From: Halomonas sp.
GTDB lineage: Bacteria > Pseudomonadota > Gammaproteobacteria > Pseudomonadales > Halomonadaceae
Direction: 5' to 3'
DNA length: 46,610 nucleotides
NCBI RefSeq assembly: GCF_011050415.1
Contig: NZ_DRFS01000030.1
Span: forward strand, 1-46,610
The notes beneath the pieces are model-generated. The model made no database searches. It had not been told where the DNA came from and saw nothing but the letters and a program-made list of their open reading frames with translations. Positions 1-8,848 of the stretch are shown piece by piece (position 1 is the stretch's first letter; each line of letters opens with the position of its first letter). The position numbers were made by a program, and so were the translations under genes.

Positions 1-135
1 CAGCATCATATCGTGAACTATTTAATCGGGTATTACAGCCAGCTTAGGCCTCACCAGCATAACGGTGGTATGAGTCCGAACCAGGCAGAGGAAAAGTACT
101 GGGTTAACTATAAAGCGGTGGCCAGTTTTACTTGA
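1..135 (+). CDS. IS3-family transposase (OrfB), C-terminal fragment
   Basis: This is the last 44 codons of an integrase-core (rve) transposase whose start lies left of the window. The readable stretch includes YYSQLRPHQHNGGMSPNQAE, matching the typical end of IS3 OrfB proteins, where a YN/YS..RPH..N.G.SP..AE pattern follows the last catalytic Glu. The catalytic DDE residues are outside the window, so activity cannot be judged. The stop is followed within a few bases by the element's terminal repeat, the normal arrangement. It is cut only by the window edge, and nothing suggests internal decay. Confidence 0.85.
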   Translation, partial: QHHIVNYLIGYYSQLRPHQHNGGMSPNQAEEKYWVNYKAVASFT

Positions 136-143
136 CCACTACA
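1..143 (+). mobile_element. Right end of an IS3-family insertion sequence
   Basis: The window opens inside an insertion sequence. The plus strand encodes the last residues of an IS3-type DDE transposase, and eight bases after its stop the sequence reads TTGACCACTACA. Read from the other strand this is TGTAGTGGTCAA, the usual TG...CA terminal inverted-repeat style of IS3 elements. Beyond position 143 the sequence is in frame with a type I restriction specificity gene on the minus strand, so the boundary is also supported by where host coding begins. The left end and the target duplication lie outside the window. Confidence 0.82.
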
Positions 144-427
144 GGTATCCCTCCAACCACCCCTATAGATCCAGCGATGCTAATATACAAGTCCGCGCTA
201 GAAATTGTATACTGAGATATTGCTGACTGGGTTTTCGGATCAAGATATTTTAGGTTACTCGGGTCAATGCTCCCATCTTTGAGATCACTCACTCTGATGT
301 AGGGAAAAGGAGTTTTTTCATCTAAAAGGGCCTTTCCCTTCGGAAGTCTTTTACCACCCCTTACTTCGGCAATATCGGCTATTGAGGCCAATATCCATTC
401 GTTTGGTATGCGGGAATGAATAGTCAA
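128..427 (-). pseudogene. hsdS: Type I restriction specificity subunit HsdS, truncated by IS insertion
   Basis: HsdS gives type I enzymes their DNA target through two recognition domains separated by helical spacers. Only about 95 native N-terminal residues remain, including IPNEWILASIADIAEVRGGK and FPYIRVSDLKDGSI, typical of the start of the first target-recognition domain. The reading frame then enters the IS3 inverted repeat at position 143 and stops after four foreign codons. The start is a TTG that overlaps the hsdM stop (TTGA), so the two were translationally coupled. Without the rest of HsdS, the complex here should lack a full specificity subunit unless the remainder past the IS or another HsdS supplies it. 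The assignment is secure from context; the functional loss is inferred. Confidence 0.85.
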
Positions 428-1998
428 TTTTTTTCTCTTCCACCGAGTTCCTTCAACAAACCGTTAAGTTCACAAAGTGCGATTTCTAATTCGCCTTGTG
501 CCTCCTTTACCAAAAGTTCCGGCTCGGGCAAATTGGCCGCATCCACACTGCCGCTGTCTTTCAACCAGGAGATATCCAGTGAGTCGCCCTTCTGTTCGGC
601 AATCCACTGGCGACTGAACCTGCGCCAGCGGCTGTGGGCCAGACGTGGGTCTATGCCTTCGTTTTCATCGCTGTGCTCGGGCAGTTCAATGTCTTCGGAA
701 TGGAAGCTATACTCGCCCTCGTTGCGTTCACTCTGACCATTGGGATTATCCCCAAAAACTTTCTCAAACGGCTTCAGGTGCTGCTCACCAAACGGCGTGC
801 GTTTGCCGAAGTTGCTCATGTTGGTGCGCAGATCAAAAACCCAGACGGTTTCGGTGCAGTTTTCTTCCTGGTATTTGTCCGCAGCGCTGCCCTTCGTAAA
901 GAACAGCACGTTGGTTTTCACGCCCTGGGCGTAGAAGATGCCGGTGGGCAAGCGCAGGATGGTATGCAGGTTGCACTTGTTCATTAAATCCCGACGTACG
1001 TCGGTACCCACACCCGCTTCAAACAACACGTTATCCGGCAGTACCACGGCGGCGCGGCCACCGGGTTTGAGGTTGCGGTAGATGTGCTGCAGAAAGGCCA
1101 GCTGTTTGTTGCTGGTTTTATAGGTCAGGTCGTCGCGAGTGATGCTGGCGTCGCCGCCCTTGCTGGTACCAAAGGGCGGGTTGGCGAGGATCACGTCGGC
1201 TTTTTCCAACCCCGCGCCAGCTTGGCCTAAGGCGTTGCCCAGGTGGACCACACCCTCATCGTCTCCTTCCATGCCGTGGAGAAGGCAGTTCATTAACGCT
1301 AGGCGGCGGGTGCCGGGCACCAGTTCAATGCCCACGAAAGCGCGGTTCGCTTGAAAGGCTTTTTCTTGGGCTGTTAGGTCGTAAAGGTCGTCTGTTTGGC
1401 TTTTGATGTGTTCGTGGGCGGAAATCAGAAAGCCCGCAGTACCCGCGGCGGGGTCTTGTATGTGTTCACCGGCCTGTGGCTTCAGGCAGCGCACCATGGT
1501 GTTGATCAAGGCGCGGGGGGTGAAGTATTGCCCGGCGCCAGATTTAGTCTCGTTGGCGTTCTTTTCCAGCAGGCCTTCATAAAGATCCCCCAGGCCGTCT
1601 TTCTGGGCGCTGAACCAGTCGATCTGGTCTAGCGTTTTGATCATCTGCTCCAGGTGGCGCGGTTCTCGCAGGCGGGTTTGCGCATCGGCGTAGATGGCGC
1701 TGATCAGTGGGTCGTCGTGCACCAATGTTCCGTCGCTATCGCGCCCAGTAGAGAGGCTGAGCAGGATGCGTTTGTAGTCGTTCAGCAGATTGATGCCAGA
1801 TTTACCGTTGATGTCTGACCAGCGGCAGCCTTCTGGCAGTGGGTGCTTCTTGAGGGTGCCCGCTTCGGTGTTCTCGTGAACCATTTTGATAAACAGCAGC
1901 AGCACCAGCTCCGTGACGTAGTCCGAGTAGTTGATGCCGTCGTCGCGCAGCACGTCGCAGAGGTTCCAGAGTTTCTGGACGATGTCATTATTGGTCAT
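424..1998 (-). CDS. hsdM: Type I restriction-modification methyltransferase subunit HsdM
   Basis: HsdM is the N6-adenine methyltransferase subunit of a type I restriction-modification complex (M2S, or R2M2S with HsdR). The protein has the HsdM N-terminal helical domain (about residues 5-130), the SAM-binding motif DPAAGTAGFL, and the catalytic motif ILANPPF of gamma-class amino-methyltransferases. At about 524 residues it is of normal length and intact. I chose the ATG that begins MTNNDIVQKLW because GGAA lies about 8 bases upstream; an in-frame TTG four codons earlier is a weaker option. The gene is third in the order hsdR, fic, hsdM, hsdS on the minus strand and overlaps the broken hsdS by four bases. 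If no HsdS partner exists, methylation by this subunit is probably off. Confidence 0.95.
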   Translation of the reverse strand: MTNNDIVQKLWNLCDVLRDDGINYSDYVTELVLLLFIKMVHENTEAGTLKKHPLPEGCRWSDINGKSGINLLNDYKRILLSLSTGRDSDGTLVHDDPLISAIYADAQTRLREPRHLEQMIKTLDQIDWFSAQKDGLGDLYEGLLEKNANETKSGAGQYFTPRALINTMVRCLKPQAGEHIQDPAAGTAGFLISAHEHIKSQTDDLYDLTAQEKAFQANRAFVGIELVPGTRRLALMNCLLHGMEGDDEGVVHLGNALGQAGAGLEKADVILANPPFGTSKGGDASITRDDLTYKTSNKQLAFLQHIYRNLKPGGRAAVVLPDNVLFEAGVGTDVRRDLMNKCNLHTILRLPTGIFYAQGVKTNVLFFTKGSAADKYQEENCTETVWVFDLRTNMSNFGKRTPFGEQHLKPFEKVFGDNPNGQSERNEGEYSFHSEDIELPEHSDENEGIDPRLAHSRWRRFSRQWIAEQKGDSLDISWLKDSGSVDAANLPEPELLVKEAQGELEIALCELNGLLKELGGREKN

Positions 1999-2016
1999 AA
2001 ATGTTTCCAAATAGTG

Positions 2017-3087
2017 TTAGGCGCGCTCTAGGAAGAGCGCCATCAGCGGAGTATTGATATAGAAGTTGCTGCGGCCGACTTTGGTTTTGTCCAGCAGGCC
2101 GATATTGACCAGTTCATCCAGGTACTTGGTCGCGGTGATCCGGCTAACGGCCAGATCTTCCATCACGAATTCAATTTTCGTATACGGGTGATTGAACAGG
2201 TTGTTCAGCAGTTCCTGCCGGTAGATCTTCGGACATTCGTCACGCATCCGGTGTTTGGTGTGTTGCATCAACTCGCGTATCTGGCCGATCAGATCAATGG
2301 TTTGCCGGGCGGTCTGGCTAACACCTTCCAGCATATAGAGCAGCCACGGCTCCCAGTTACCGGTATCGCGCACCGCCTGTAATTCCCGATAGTAGCCAGA
2401 CTTGGTCTGAATCAGGTAACGACTGAGATAAAGCACGGGCAGGTCGAGTAGGTCTTTGGCGACCAGGTAAAGCATGTTGATAATGCGCCCGGTTCGCCCA
2501 TTGCCGTCATAGAACGGGTGAATGCTCTCGAACTGGTGATGGATGATGGCCATTTTTACCAACGGGTCCGCATCACACTGTTCGTCATCGTTGATATAGG
2601 CGACTAAGTTGCCCATTAACGCTTCGATTTCTGGGGCTGACTGGGGCGGCTCATAGACCACCTCTCCGGTGGCCTGGTTTTTGAGCGCCGTCCCGGGCAG
2701 CTTACGCAACCCTGCCCGGTTTTTCTCCAGGGTTTCCTGAATCAGTAAAACGTCGTGCAGGCGAATCAGCCGGGAGTGTCGAACGCTGCGGAATCCCGCC
2801 CGTAATGCCGTTGCGTAGTCCTGAACCTCTTTGGTTTGTGGTGAGACACTGGCTTCGTCCGCCACGACTGCGCGATAGAGATCGTCCTGGGTAGTGATGA
2901 TATTTTCGATTTCGGAGCTGTGCCGGGCTTCTTGCAAGGTCAGCGTGTTGATCAATATTTCTTCGTTAGGGATGGTCGCTGCCACTCCTTTTAGCTCTGC
3001 CAAGTAACGATGTGCCTGTGCTGCTTTTTTCAGCACAGCGCGGGTTTCCCACTGTTCGATGTGTTCAAGGGGCAACGTTGGCAGCAC
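2017..3087 (-). CDS. Fic-domain protein with N-terminal inhibitory motif and C-terminal winged helix
   Basis: Fic enzymes usually transfer AMP from ATP to a Ser, Thr or Tyr of a target protein. The active-site motif HPFYDGNGRTGR is complete. Near the N-terminus SSEIEN fits the [S/T]xxxE[G/N] inhibitory helix of class II Fic proteins, whose Glu blocks ATP binding. The C-terminal 70 residues (EDLAVSRITATKYLDELVNI) look like a winged helix, suggesting DNA binding. I prefer a GTG start preceded by AGAGAAG; a longer frame begins with TTG at 3123, but that codon lies in the loop of an inverted repeat and has no ribosome site. Fic genes between hsdR and hsdM are known in type I loci; the role here is unknown. 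Autoregulation through the upstream repeats is my inference. Confidence 0.88.
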   Translation of the reverse strand: MLPTLPLEHIEQWETRAVLKKAAQAHRYLAELKGVAATIPNEEILINTLTLQEARHSSEIENIITTQDDLYRAVVADEASVSPQTKEVQDYATALRAGFRSVRHSRLIRLHDVLLIQETLEKNRAGLRKLPGTALKNQATGEVVYEPPQSAPEIEALMGNLVAYINDDEQCDADPLVKMAIIHHQFESIHPFYDGNGRTGRIINMLYLVAKDLLDLPVLYLSRYLIQTKSGYYRELQAVRDTGNWEPWLLYMLEGVSQTARQTIDLIGQIRELMQHTKHRMRDECPKIYRQELLNNLFNHPYTKIEFVMEDLAVSRITATKYLDELVNIGLLDKTKVGRSNFYINTPLMALFLERA

Positions 3088-3107
3088 AGAGCTTCTCTTT
3101 TTAGTTA

Positions 3108-3200
3108 ATGTATAGAAAAACAAAAAATCTATACATATCGAAGCTCATATGCAAAGGAAAAAGCACTTTTCTTTGCATGTGACGCTATCAATGTATAGAT
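3108..3200 (-). promoter_or_regulatory. Leader of fic with ATGTATAGA operator-like repeats and two dyads
   Basis: ATGTATAGA at 3108-3116 faces TCTATACAT at 3128-3136, a perfect 9-bp inverted repeat with an 11-bp spacer. A third copy, ATGTATAGAT, lies at 3191-3200. Between them, 3149-3178 holds a second dyad with arms ATGCAAAG/CTTTGCAT that continue inwards with a one-base bulge. The repeats sit just upstream of the preferred fic start, where a repressor would act, and the Fic protein has a putative C-terminal winged helix. Neither hairpin is followed by a U tract on the fic strand, so I read them as operators rather than terminators. Confidence 0.5.
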
Positions 3201-3311
3201 CGTGGCTACCTATAGATATTTGCTAGGGCTAGTTTGGCATGCGTCGTGTCGAAAGAACCGCAAAAAATCGACATATAGTAGATGTATGTCGATGCCATCA
3301 ACATTCACCAA

Positions 3312-6300
3312 TCACGCGCTCAGCTCTGGCCAAACCGCTTCGTTTAGCTCTTCTAGCACTGTATCAAGCTGCGCGCCCAATACCTTATCCATCTGCTTTG
3401 AGCCACCGTCATCTGAAAAGCGGTTATTTACAAACTCGCGATCGATGATCACTTCGTTCACCAGCTGTTTGGCTAGGCGGTCTAGCCACTTGCGCTGGGC
3501 CGTTGACCAATCGTGCTGGGTATAGATGCGGTCCATGGCTTCAGCTACACGCTGTTCAAAAGGCTTTAGGGGCTCGCCCAGCGCTGCGCGGCGGATATGG
3601 CCGATGATGCTGGCCGCAATGTCTTTATTGGTCTGGTTACGCACGGCGCTTTGTAGGTTGGCCTCTGAATAGCCGTGATTATCCAAGAGTACTTTCACTT
3701 CCTTCAGTTGCTGGCGCGTAAGGTCGCGAGGCTTGTTGACGACCACGGCCAGGGCTGTCGATTGGTTAACCTGCTCCTTGATAAACGCATTGAAACTGTC
3801 CAGGTAGTCCTCTGGCCGTTGATGCACACCGTAGCTTTGGGTGGGCTCCTGGATGAGTTTGTCTTCATGATGCGAAATCACGGGCATTTTGTCGCTGCCA
3901 ACCAGTGTTTTCACTAGGCTAAGCTGATTGACTAGGCCGCTATGCTTGCGGATAAATACCGACGCTTCGCGAGGACCCAGTTTCTGCAGATGTTGGTGCA
4001 GGTTTTTCGGCTCGACTCCCCACAGTTCATGCAGTTCGTCGAGCTTGCTTTTCAGTGCTGGGCGATTTTCGGCTTTATTGTCAGCCTTGCGCAGTACTCG
4101 CATGACTTTCTGGCTGAGCTGGCTAAGCACCACATCAGCCTGGCTTTCACCTAACTGATCGCCCGGGCTATTCAGCGCAGCTTCTAGGTGGTTCTCGTCG
4201 GTCAGCTCATCGACCAGTTGCTCCAGGGTGATGTTGGGGTCCCTCACCAGGGGCTTCATGGTATTGACCTCGGAAAGCGCAGCGTAGATATCGACCGGGT
4301 CATAAATGCGGAACACGGTTTTGCCGATCTCATCGCAACGCCGTGTTGCACGGCCAATCATTTGCTCGTACAGGATGCGCGAGCGTACACGGCGCATAAA
4401 CACTAGATGACTAATTTTGGGTACATCAATGCCAGTCGTCAGTAGGTCAACCGTAATGGCAATACTGGGATAGCGCTCATTCTTATAACGACGAATCAGT
4501 TGATCGACCTTATCGCTCTTGCCGGTAATTTTGGCCACGGCGGCCTCGTTGTAGCTGCCGTTATAGAGCTCTTTAAAGGCATCATCCAATAACCGCTTGA
4601 TCATATCCGCATGCAGATCGGTGGCACAGAAAATCAGCGCCTTTCCATCATCAAAGGGATCTAATTCCTTCACCAGCTGTTTGCAGATGACCCGGTTAAA
4701 GTTTTCATTGATCACCCGGCGATTAAACGCCTCCACCTCAAAACTCAACTCATCTTCGAGTTCCGTGGTGTCCACTTCTCCAGTCTGGGTGTTGATCACC
4801 TCGATTGGCTTACCTTTTTCAAACTGGATGCCGTTCTTGGTCAACAGAGTTTCGTAGCGAATAGGCGGTTCGTGGTCGATCAGCCAGTCATCCGCTACGG
4901 CTTCTCGGTACGAGTAGGTGTATACAGGTTTGCCAAAAATATCGCTGGTGTGTCTGGCGGGAGTGGCCGTCAGGCCAATCTTGACCGCATCGAAGTAGTC
5001 CAACACGCGCCGATAACTGGAGATGTATTGACTGGCATCGCGGGTCGCGAGCTCGCCTTCGGTCATTTCCTGATCGAGCGTATAACCGCGGTGGGCTTCG
5101 TCGATAATGATGCAATCAAACTGATCAATGGGCGGTGGCTGATCGCTCATAAAGATGCGTTTCACCATGGCCTGAACGGTAGCGACCTGCACGCGGGTCT
5201 CAGCCTCGGCCGCCATATCACCCAGTTCAGCAACATTGTAAATCTTGCTCAGGGTCTGGTTCTGCTCTAAAGGCGCTTCATTAAAGGCGTCGATGGCCTG
5301 CTGCCCAAGCGCGGTGCGGTCGACCAAAAACAGAATGCGGTGGTAACGTTCGGTTTTAAGAAAACGGTACATTAGGCCAATGATGGTGCGGGTTTTACCC
5401 GTGCCGGTGGCCATGGCAAGCAGCACTGAACGGACGTTTCGGGCCAGCGCACTTTCAGTCGCAGCGATAGCATTCTGTTGATAGTCGCGTAGTTTCAGAT
5501 AACCGAAGGGTTCGTTCTTAAGCAGCTTTTCTGCATTTTCTTTATCGCGTTCAAGTAAGCCCAGCAAACCACCGGGCGTGTGAAAACGTGAGAGTGCGCG
5601 TCGAGTGTTACTGGGCTCACGTACATCACGAAACCAGGTTCCCGACTGTTCAGCAAGTTGGGGCACATAGGGCCGGCCGTTGCAGGAATACACAAAAGGC
5701 ACCATATAGTGGCCTTCGTCATTAGCAGGCCAGGCAATGGTGCGACCGGTAAGCGCCCAGGCACCGACCAGAGGAGCCTCAACGTGGATCCCTTTACTGT
5801 AACGTTCGGCCTGTTCAATTTTGCCGGCCACGTTGGTGTTTTCTTTCTTGGCTTCTACCACCGCGATGGGAGCAAGGCCTACAAATAGAACGTAATCGGC
5901 TCGGCCCTTCTCACCGTTGAGGTTGGTGGGCCACTCGGCAATGGCGCGGTAATGTCCTTTTTCTGGGCGCGCGCCTTTCTGGAAGGTGATTTCCTGGCTG
6001 TCAGCTTCCCATCCGGCTTCCTGCAGTTGCTGGTCGATGAGGATGCGGGTGAGTTCTTCGTTCAGTACCAGGTTGTCGGTGGCTGCTTTGGTTTGCTTGG
6101 CCACTTGCTGGCGCTGCCGATTAACGGTTTTTTCGCCTTGCTCCTTGAGCTGATGTTGCAGGGCTTTGATTTTGTTTTCGTAGGCCGCTTGCTGTTGCGC
6201 CAGCGCTTCCTCGTGCTGGCGGGCTTGTTCCGCTAGCGCCCGAGCTTCTTCATCCATGGCGACAGCCAGGGCTTCGTATTCGGCCTTTTCTTTCTCAATC

Positions 6301-6875
6301 AGTTGGCTGAGTTGCTGGCTGCTGTTTAGCTCTACGTTCGCGTGTTGCAGGTCATGGCGCAGTTTTTCGATGTCGCTTTGCAACTGGCGTAGTTGGGCGC
6401 TGGGATCTTCCGGTGGCACGAACGGACCCGGTCTAAATCCAGCGCCAGCCTTGCCAAACGAACGGTGGAACCAGATCGCCAGTTCGCGGGCCAACTTCAG
6501 ACCATCTATGGCTTCTTTATGACGAGTGCGAAATTGGTGAGTTGCCTTGTTGCCCTCGACGCGCAGGGTGTGAAAAAGCTCTCGCACTTGGACCTCAAGT
6601 CGCAGCTCACGGTTTAGGCGATAAAGAAGATCGGATTGGCTCGTTTGCTCATCGAACTCGATACCCGACAGCGCCGCTAAGTGTTGCGCGAGCGCTTCCC
6701 CCAGCTGGCGCAGCTTGATTAACGTGGTGTTGGGGTCGCTAGCAAACGCCCCTTCTGCAGCTGAGGCGAGCTGCACAAAAAGCGCGTCATGCTCGGCCAG
6801 GAAGCCGAAGTTTGCTGATGTTTGGTCGCTGACTCGCACAAACGCTCCATTTCGTATGGAATTGGCATTCACCAC
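3312..6875 (-). CDS. hsdR: Type I restriction endonuclease motor subunit HsdR
   Basis: HsdR translocates and cleaves DNA unmethylated at the site recognised by HsdS. Domains seen in order are a DUF4145-like N-terminal helical region (about residues 25-145), a long coiled coil (about 165-270), a PD-(D/E)xK nuclease with Asp327 and Glu341-Ala-Lys343, then an SF2 helicase with Walker A ATGTGKT (about 489-495), DEAH (about 594) and a QMIGRATR motif VI. At 1187 residues it is full length. The start is GTG (MVNAN) with no clear ribosome site, so the exact N-terminus is uncertain. It is the first gene of the hsdR-fic-hsdM-hsdS set; with hsdS broken by an IS, nuclease targeting should be impaired. 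All motifs appear intact. Confidence 0.95.
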   Translation of the reverse strand: MVNANSIRNGAFVRVSDQTSANFGFLAEHDALFVQLASAAEGAFASDPNTTLIKLRQLGEALAQHLAALSGIEFDEQTSQSDLLYRLNRELRLEVQVRELFHTLRVEGNKATHQFRTRHKEAIDGLKLARELAIWFHRSFGKAGAGFRPGPFVPPEDPSAQLRQLQSDIEKLRHDLQHANVELNSSQQLSQLIEKEKAEYEALAVAMDEEARALAEQARQHEEALAQQQAAYENKIKALQHQLKEQGEKTVNRQRQQVAKQTKAATDNLVLNEELTRILIDQQLQEAGWEADSQEITFQKGARPEKGHYRAIAEWPTNLNGEKGRADYVLFVGLAPIAVVEAKKENTNVAGKIEQAERYSKGIHVEAPLVGAWALTGRTIAWPANDEGHYMVPFVYSCNGRPYVPQLAEQSGTWFRDVREPSNTRRALSRFHTPGGLLGLLERDKENAEKLLKNEPFGYLKLRDYQQNAIAATESALARNVRSVLLAMATGTGKTRTIIGLMYRFLKTERYHRILFLVDRTALGQQAIDAFNEAPLEQNQTLSKIYNVAELGDMAAEAETRVQVATVQAMVKRIFMSDQPPPIDQFDCIIIDEAHRGYTLDQEMTEGELATRDASQYISSYRRVLDYFDAVKIGLTATPARHTSDIFGKPVYTYSYREAVADDWLIDHEPPIRYETLLTKNGIQFEKGKPIEVINTQTGEVDTTELEDELSFEVEAFNRRVINENFNRVICKQLVKELDPFDDGKALIFCATDLHADMIKRLLDDAFKELYNGSYNEAAVAKITGKSDKVDQLIRRYKNERYPSIAITVDLLTTGIDVPKISHLVFMRRVRSRILYEQMIGRATRRCDEIGKTVFRIYDPVDIYAALSEVNTMKPLVRDPNITLEQLVDELTDENHLEAALNSPGDQLGESQADVVLSQLSQKVMRVLRKADNKAENRPALKSKLDELHELWGVEPKNLHQHLQKLGPREASVFIRKHSGLVNQLSLVKTLVGSDKMPVISHHEDKLIQEPTQSYGVHQRPEDYLDSFNAFIKEQVNQSTALAVVVNKPRDLTRQQLKEVKVLLDNHGYSEANLQSAVRNQTNKDIAASIIGHIRRAALGEPLKPFEQRVAEAMDRIYTQHDWSTAQRKWLDRLAKQLVNEVIIDREFVNNRFSDDGGSKQMDKVLGAQLDTVLEELNEAVWPELSA

Positions 6876-6934
6876 AGAAGGTTCAGCCCTCAGTATTATG
6901 TGGCTGGGCTAAGACTTTATCAGGGTAAGGCGAA

Positions 6935-7051
6935 ATGAGCAGCCCTATTACGAATGAAGATGGAATTGATCAAGTGATGCGTTGCATTGCGCCATTAAAA
7001 GCAAAATTGGGCGTCAAAAGTACACACAGTGTACTTTTTAGTACCTCGTAG
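6935..7051 (+). CDS. Possible 38-codon ORF, maybe a remnant
   Basis: A short frame diverges from hsdR and begins ATG AGC AGC with TAAGG about 5 bases upstream. It encodes 38 residues, including GIDQVMRCIAPLKAKLGVKS, which faintly recalls the start of MNT-type nucleotidyltransferases, where such a helix precedes the GSxARG motif. That motif is absent: the frame enters the palindromic repeat at 7016 and stops. It could be a truncated toxin-antitoxin or MNT gene, or chance. Confidence 0.25.
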   Translation: MSSPITNEDGIDQVMRCIAPLKAKLGVKSTHSVLFSTS

Positions 7052-7110
7052 AAAACCTGGCTTTATTTGTTCTAAAAAAAGTGCGTGAAAAGTACGCTGT
7101 GTGTACTTTT
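7016..7110. repeat. Pair of inverted 23-bp palindromic repeats (AAAAGTAC type)
   Basis: Positions 7016-7038 have perfect 10-bp arms AAAAGTACAC/GTGTACTTTT around ACA. Positions 7088-7110 have arms AAAAGTAC/GTACTTTT around 7 bases. The second copy is the reverse complement of the first with one mismatch, and they are 49 bp apart. The pair could be operator sites, termini of a small element or ends of a deleted cassette. It lies between divergent hsdR and the integrase region. Confidence 0.6.
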
Positions 7111-7839
7111 AATGCTCATTTTAAGCTATTGAAGTGGCTACAGATTAACTCAAGAATCCCGTTGACTTTTAGTTCAAAAAGCTTAAACATCGGCTTTGAA
7201 AACCGCGTCTTAGTTGGCGTGGCATCGTAGCTGGCGATGAGAAACGAAACAGCGTTTAAAAGCAGGCCAAACCTGCGCCCTTCCAGCGCCAAGTGGCACC
7301 CCACGAAATCATTTCTTTATATAAATGCTATCGCAAGATAGCGCCCCATCGACTACCTATAGAACCTCACGATGTGTAATGCATCAGAAAATGAGATAAA
7401 ACTGAGAATTGTGAAAAAACCTATTGGTATCAATATGTTTTGCGCAATTTAAAAACTGAAAATGGACATAAACTGGAACTAAAACCCAGCGAGCGACTTT
7501 CAAAAAGTCAGTCGGGCATCATCTCGGCCGCGCTCTTCTGTCCAACTTCGACCCTAACGCCCTTGTCGGCAACCTATGCACTGTTATCGCACTGATCATG
7601 CGACACCTACCCGGGCCTTCCTTGGCTATTAGGTGGACAGCGACATAAAAAAAATCGTGCTCAGCAGCGGCACATCCGACGGCCGGGGCTCCCACCTTAT
7701 AGGAGTGAACACTGACTGCGATTACGGGCAGGTCATCGGGCGCGCGGGGTAGATCTGCCTTTTCAATCGCAGGCCTCGGCGCGCATAGCTGTACCTTTTA
7801 TTTATAGACAATGATTGTTCAGATTAAGGAGAGAGTTTT
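7111..7839. other. Gene-poor stretch upstream of the integrase
   Basis: I see no convincing gene. A 62-codon minus frame at 7116-7304 (starts MGCHLALEGRRFG) has no recognised domain. From 7305 to 7839 there are only broken frames and a short hairpin, GACTTTCAAAAAGTC, near 7496. The last bases supply the integrase ribosome site. The stretch probably holds decayed DNA of the mobile region and may contain the element's attachment site, which I cannot identify without comparison. Confidence 0.4.
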
Positions 7840-8802
7840 ATGGCAGTTCCGAAGGGGTATTCAGGATGGTCTTTACGCAAACGAAATTTCGGATATGGAC
7901 GACGATTAGCTTACGCTGCGCTGTCAGCCCTTAGCGATAAGTACGGTTGCCACGATCACTTTCAGACAAGGCATAGCCACCACGCACGCTTTGCTAATTT
8001 CGTGCGCTGGATTAAAGAGCACTATGAAGTGAAAGACGCGCGGAAGATTTCAAAAGAGCACATTTCAGCTTATGAAAAATACCTGGTTGAGTCTGTTACC
8101 GACGGTACTTATTCAATTCATTATGCTCAAAATCTGCTCTCGACTTTGAATGTTGTCATGAGCTGCATGCGACATGATCGCCGGTTATATACCTCACCTT
8201 CCAAATTAGTTGGTAAACGGACCAATATCCGCCAAACAGAGCCTCAAGGAGAGCGCTTTGAAGATGTAGTACGAGCAGCAAACGATATGAAGCAAGCCAA
8301 AAACCCACGAGCGGCAGCCGTGCTGCTGCTTGCTAAAGCATTCGGTATGAGAGTTCGTGAAGCAGCGCTCGCAGATTTATTACGTCTATATAGGGAAGCT
8401 AATGAGAATGGAGCCTGTCGAATTCTAGAAGGCACGAAAGGCGGCAGGCAGAGTGATGATCGTGAAATCCCGATGGGGAAGCCCCAGTGGCAAGCATTAA
8501 AATATGCTATACAGCATTCGCCTGAAGGCAGCACAAATCTGCTTCACAAGGACGAGACTTATCAATTCTTCAAACACCGAGTTATTGATCCAGCTCGTCT
8601 CACCATTAAGGCGCATGGTTTGATCAGTTACCGGGAAATGCGTGCTGCTTTTTCCATCGACTCGTATGAAGACGAATCGGGACATCCTGCCCCAATCAAA
8701 AAGAGACCCGTTAATCTAGAGGCTCACTTGAGAGGCCTCATGATAACTTCGAAGCGGCTAGGTCATAACCGGCCATATGTTTCAAGAGGCTACGTTGGCT
8801 AA
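7840..8802 (+). CDS. Tyrosine recombinase / integrase
   Basis: A site-specific recombinase that would cut and join DNA at attachment sites. The N-terminal half (about residues 45-120) is a SAM-like core-binding domain. The catalytic half carries the expected residues: Arg171 in FGMRVREAAL, a Lys at 200 in EGTKGG, His259 with Arg265/268 in HGLISYREMR, His309 in RLGHNR and the likely nucleophile Tyr318 two residues from the end in SRGY. At 320 residues it is normal length and looks intact. AAGGAGAGAG about 5 bases upstream supports the ATG. A second small gene with only a core-binding domain follows at once. It marks the island as integrative; which border it used cannot be told here. Confidence 0.88.
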   Translation: MAVPKGYSGWSLRKRNFGYGRRLAYAALSALSDKYGCHDHFQTRHSHHARFANFVRWIKEHYEVKDARKISKEHISAYEKYLVESVTDGTYSIHYAQNLLSTLNVVMSCMRHDRRLYTSPSKLVGKRTNIRQTEPQGERFEDVVRAANDMKQAKNPRAAAVLLLAKAFGMRVREAALADLLRLYREANENGACRILEGTKGGRQSDDREIPMGKPQWQALKYAIQHSPEGSTNLLHKDETYQFFKHRVIDPARLTIKAHGLISYREMRAAFSIDSYEDESGHPAPIKKRPVNLEAHLRGLMITSKRLGHNRPYVSRGYVG

Positions 8803-8848
8803 CTATATGAACTTAAAGCTAATTTATATTAGAATAAAGTTTAATGAC

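Noticed and set aside
1396..1632. Plus-strand frames inside hsdM and hsdR
   Set aside because: Antisense shadows of strongly coding minus-strand genes; no independent motif or ribosome site.
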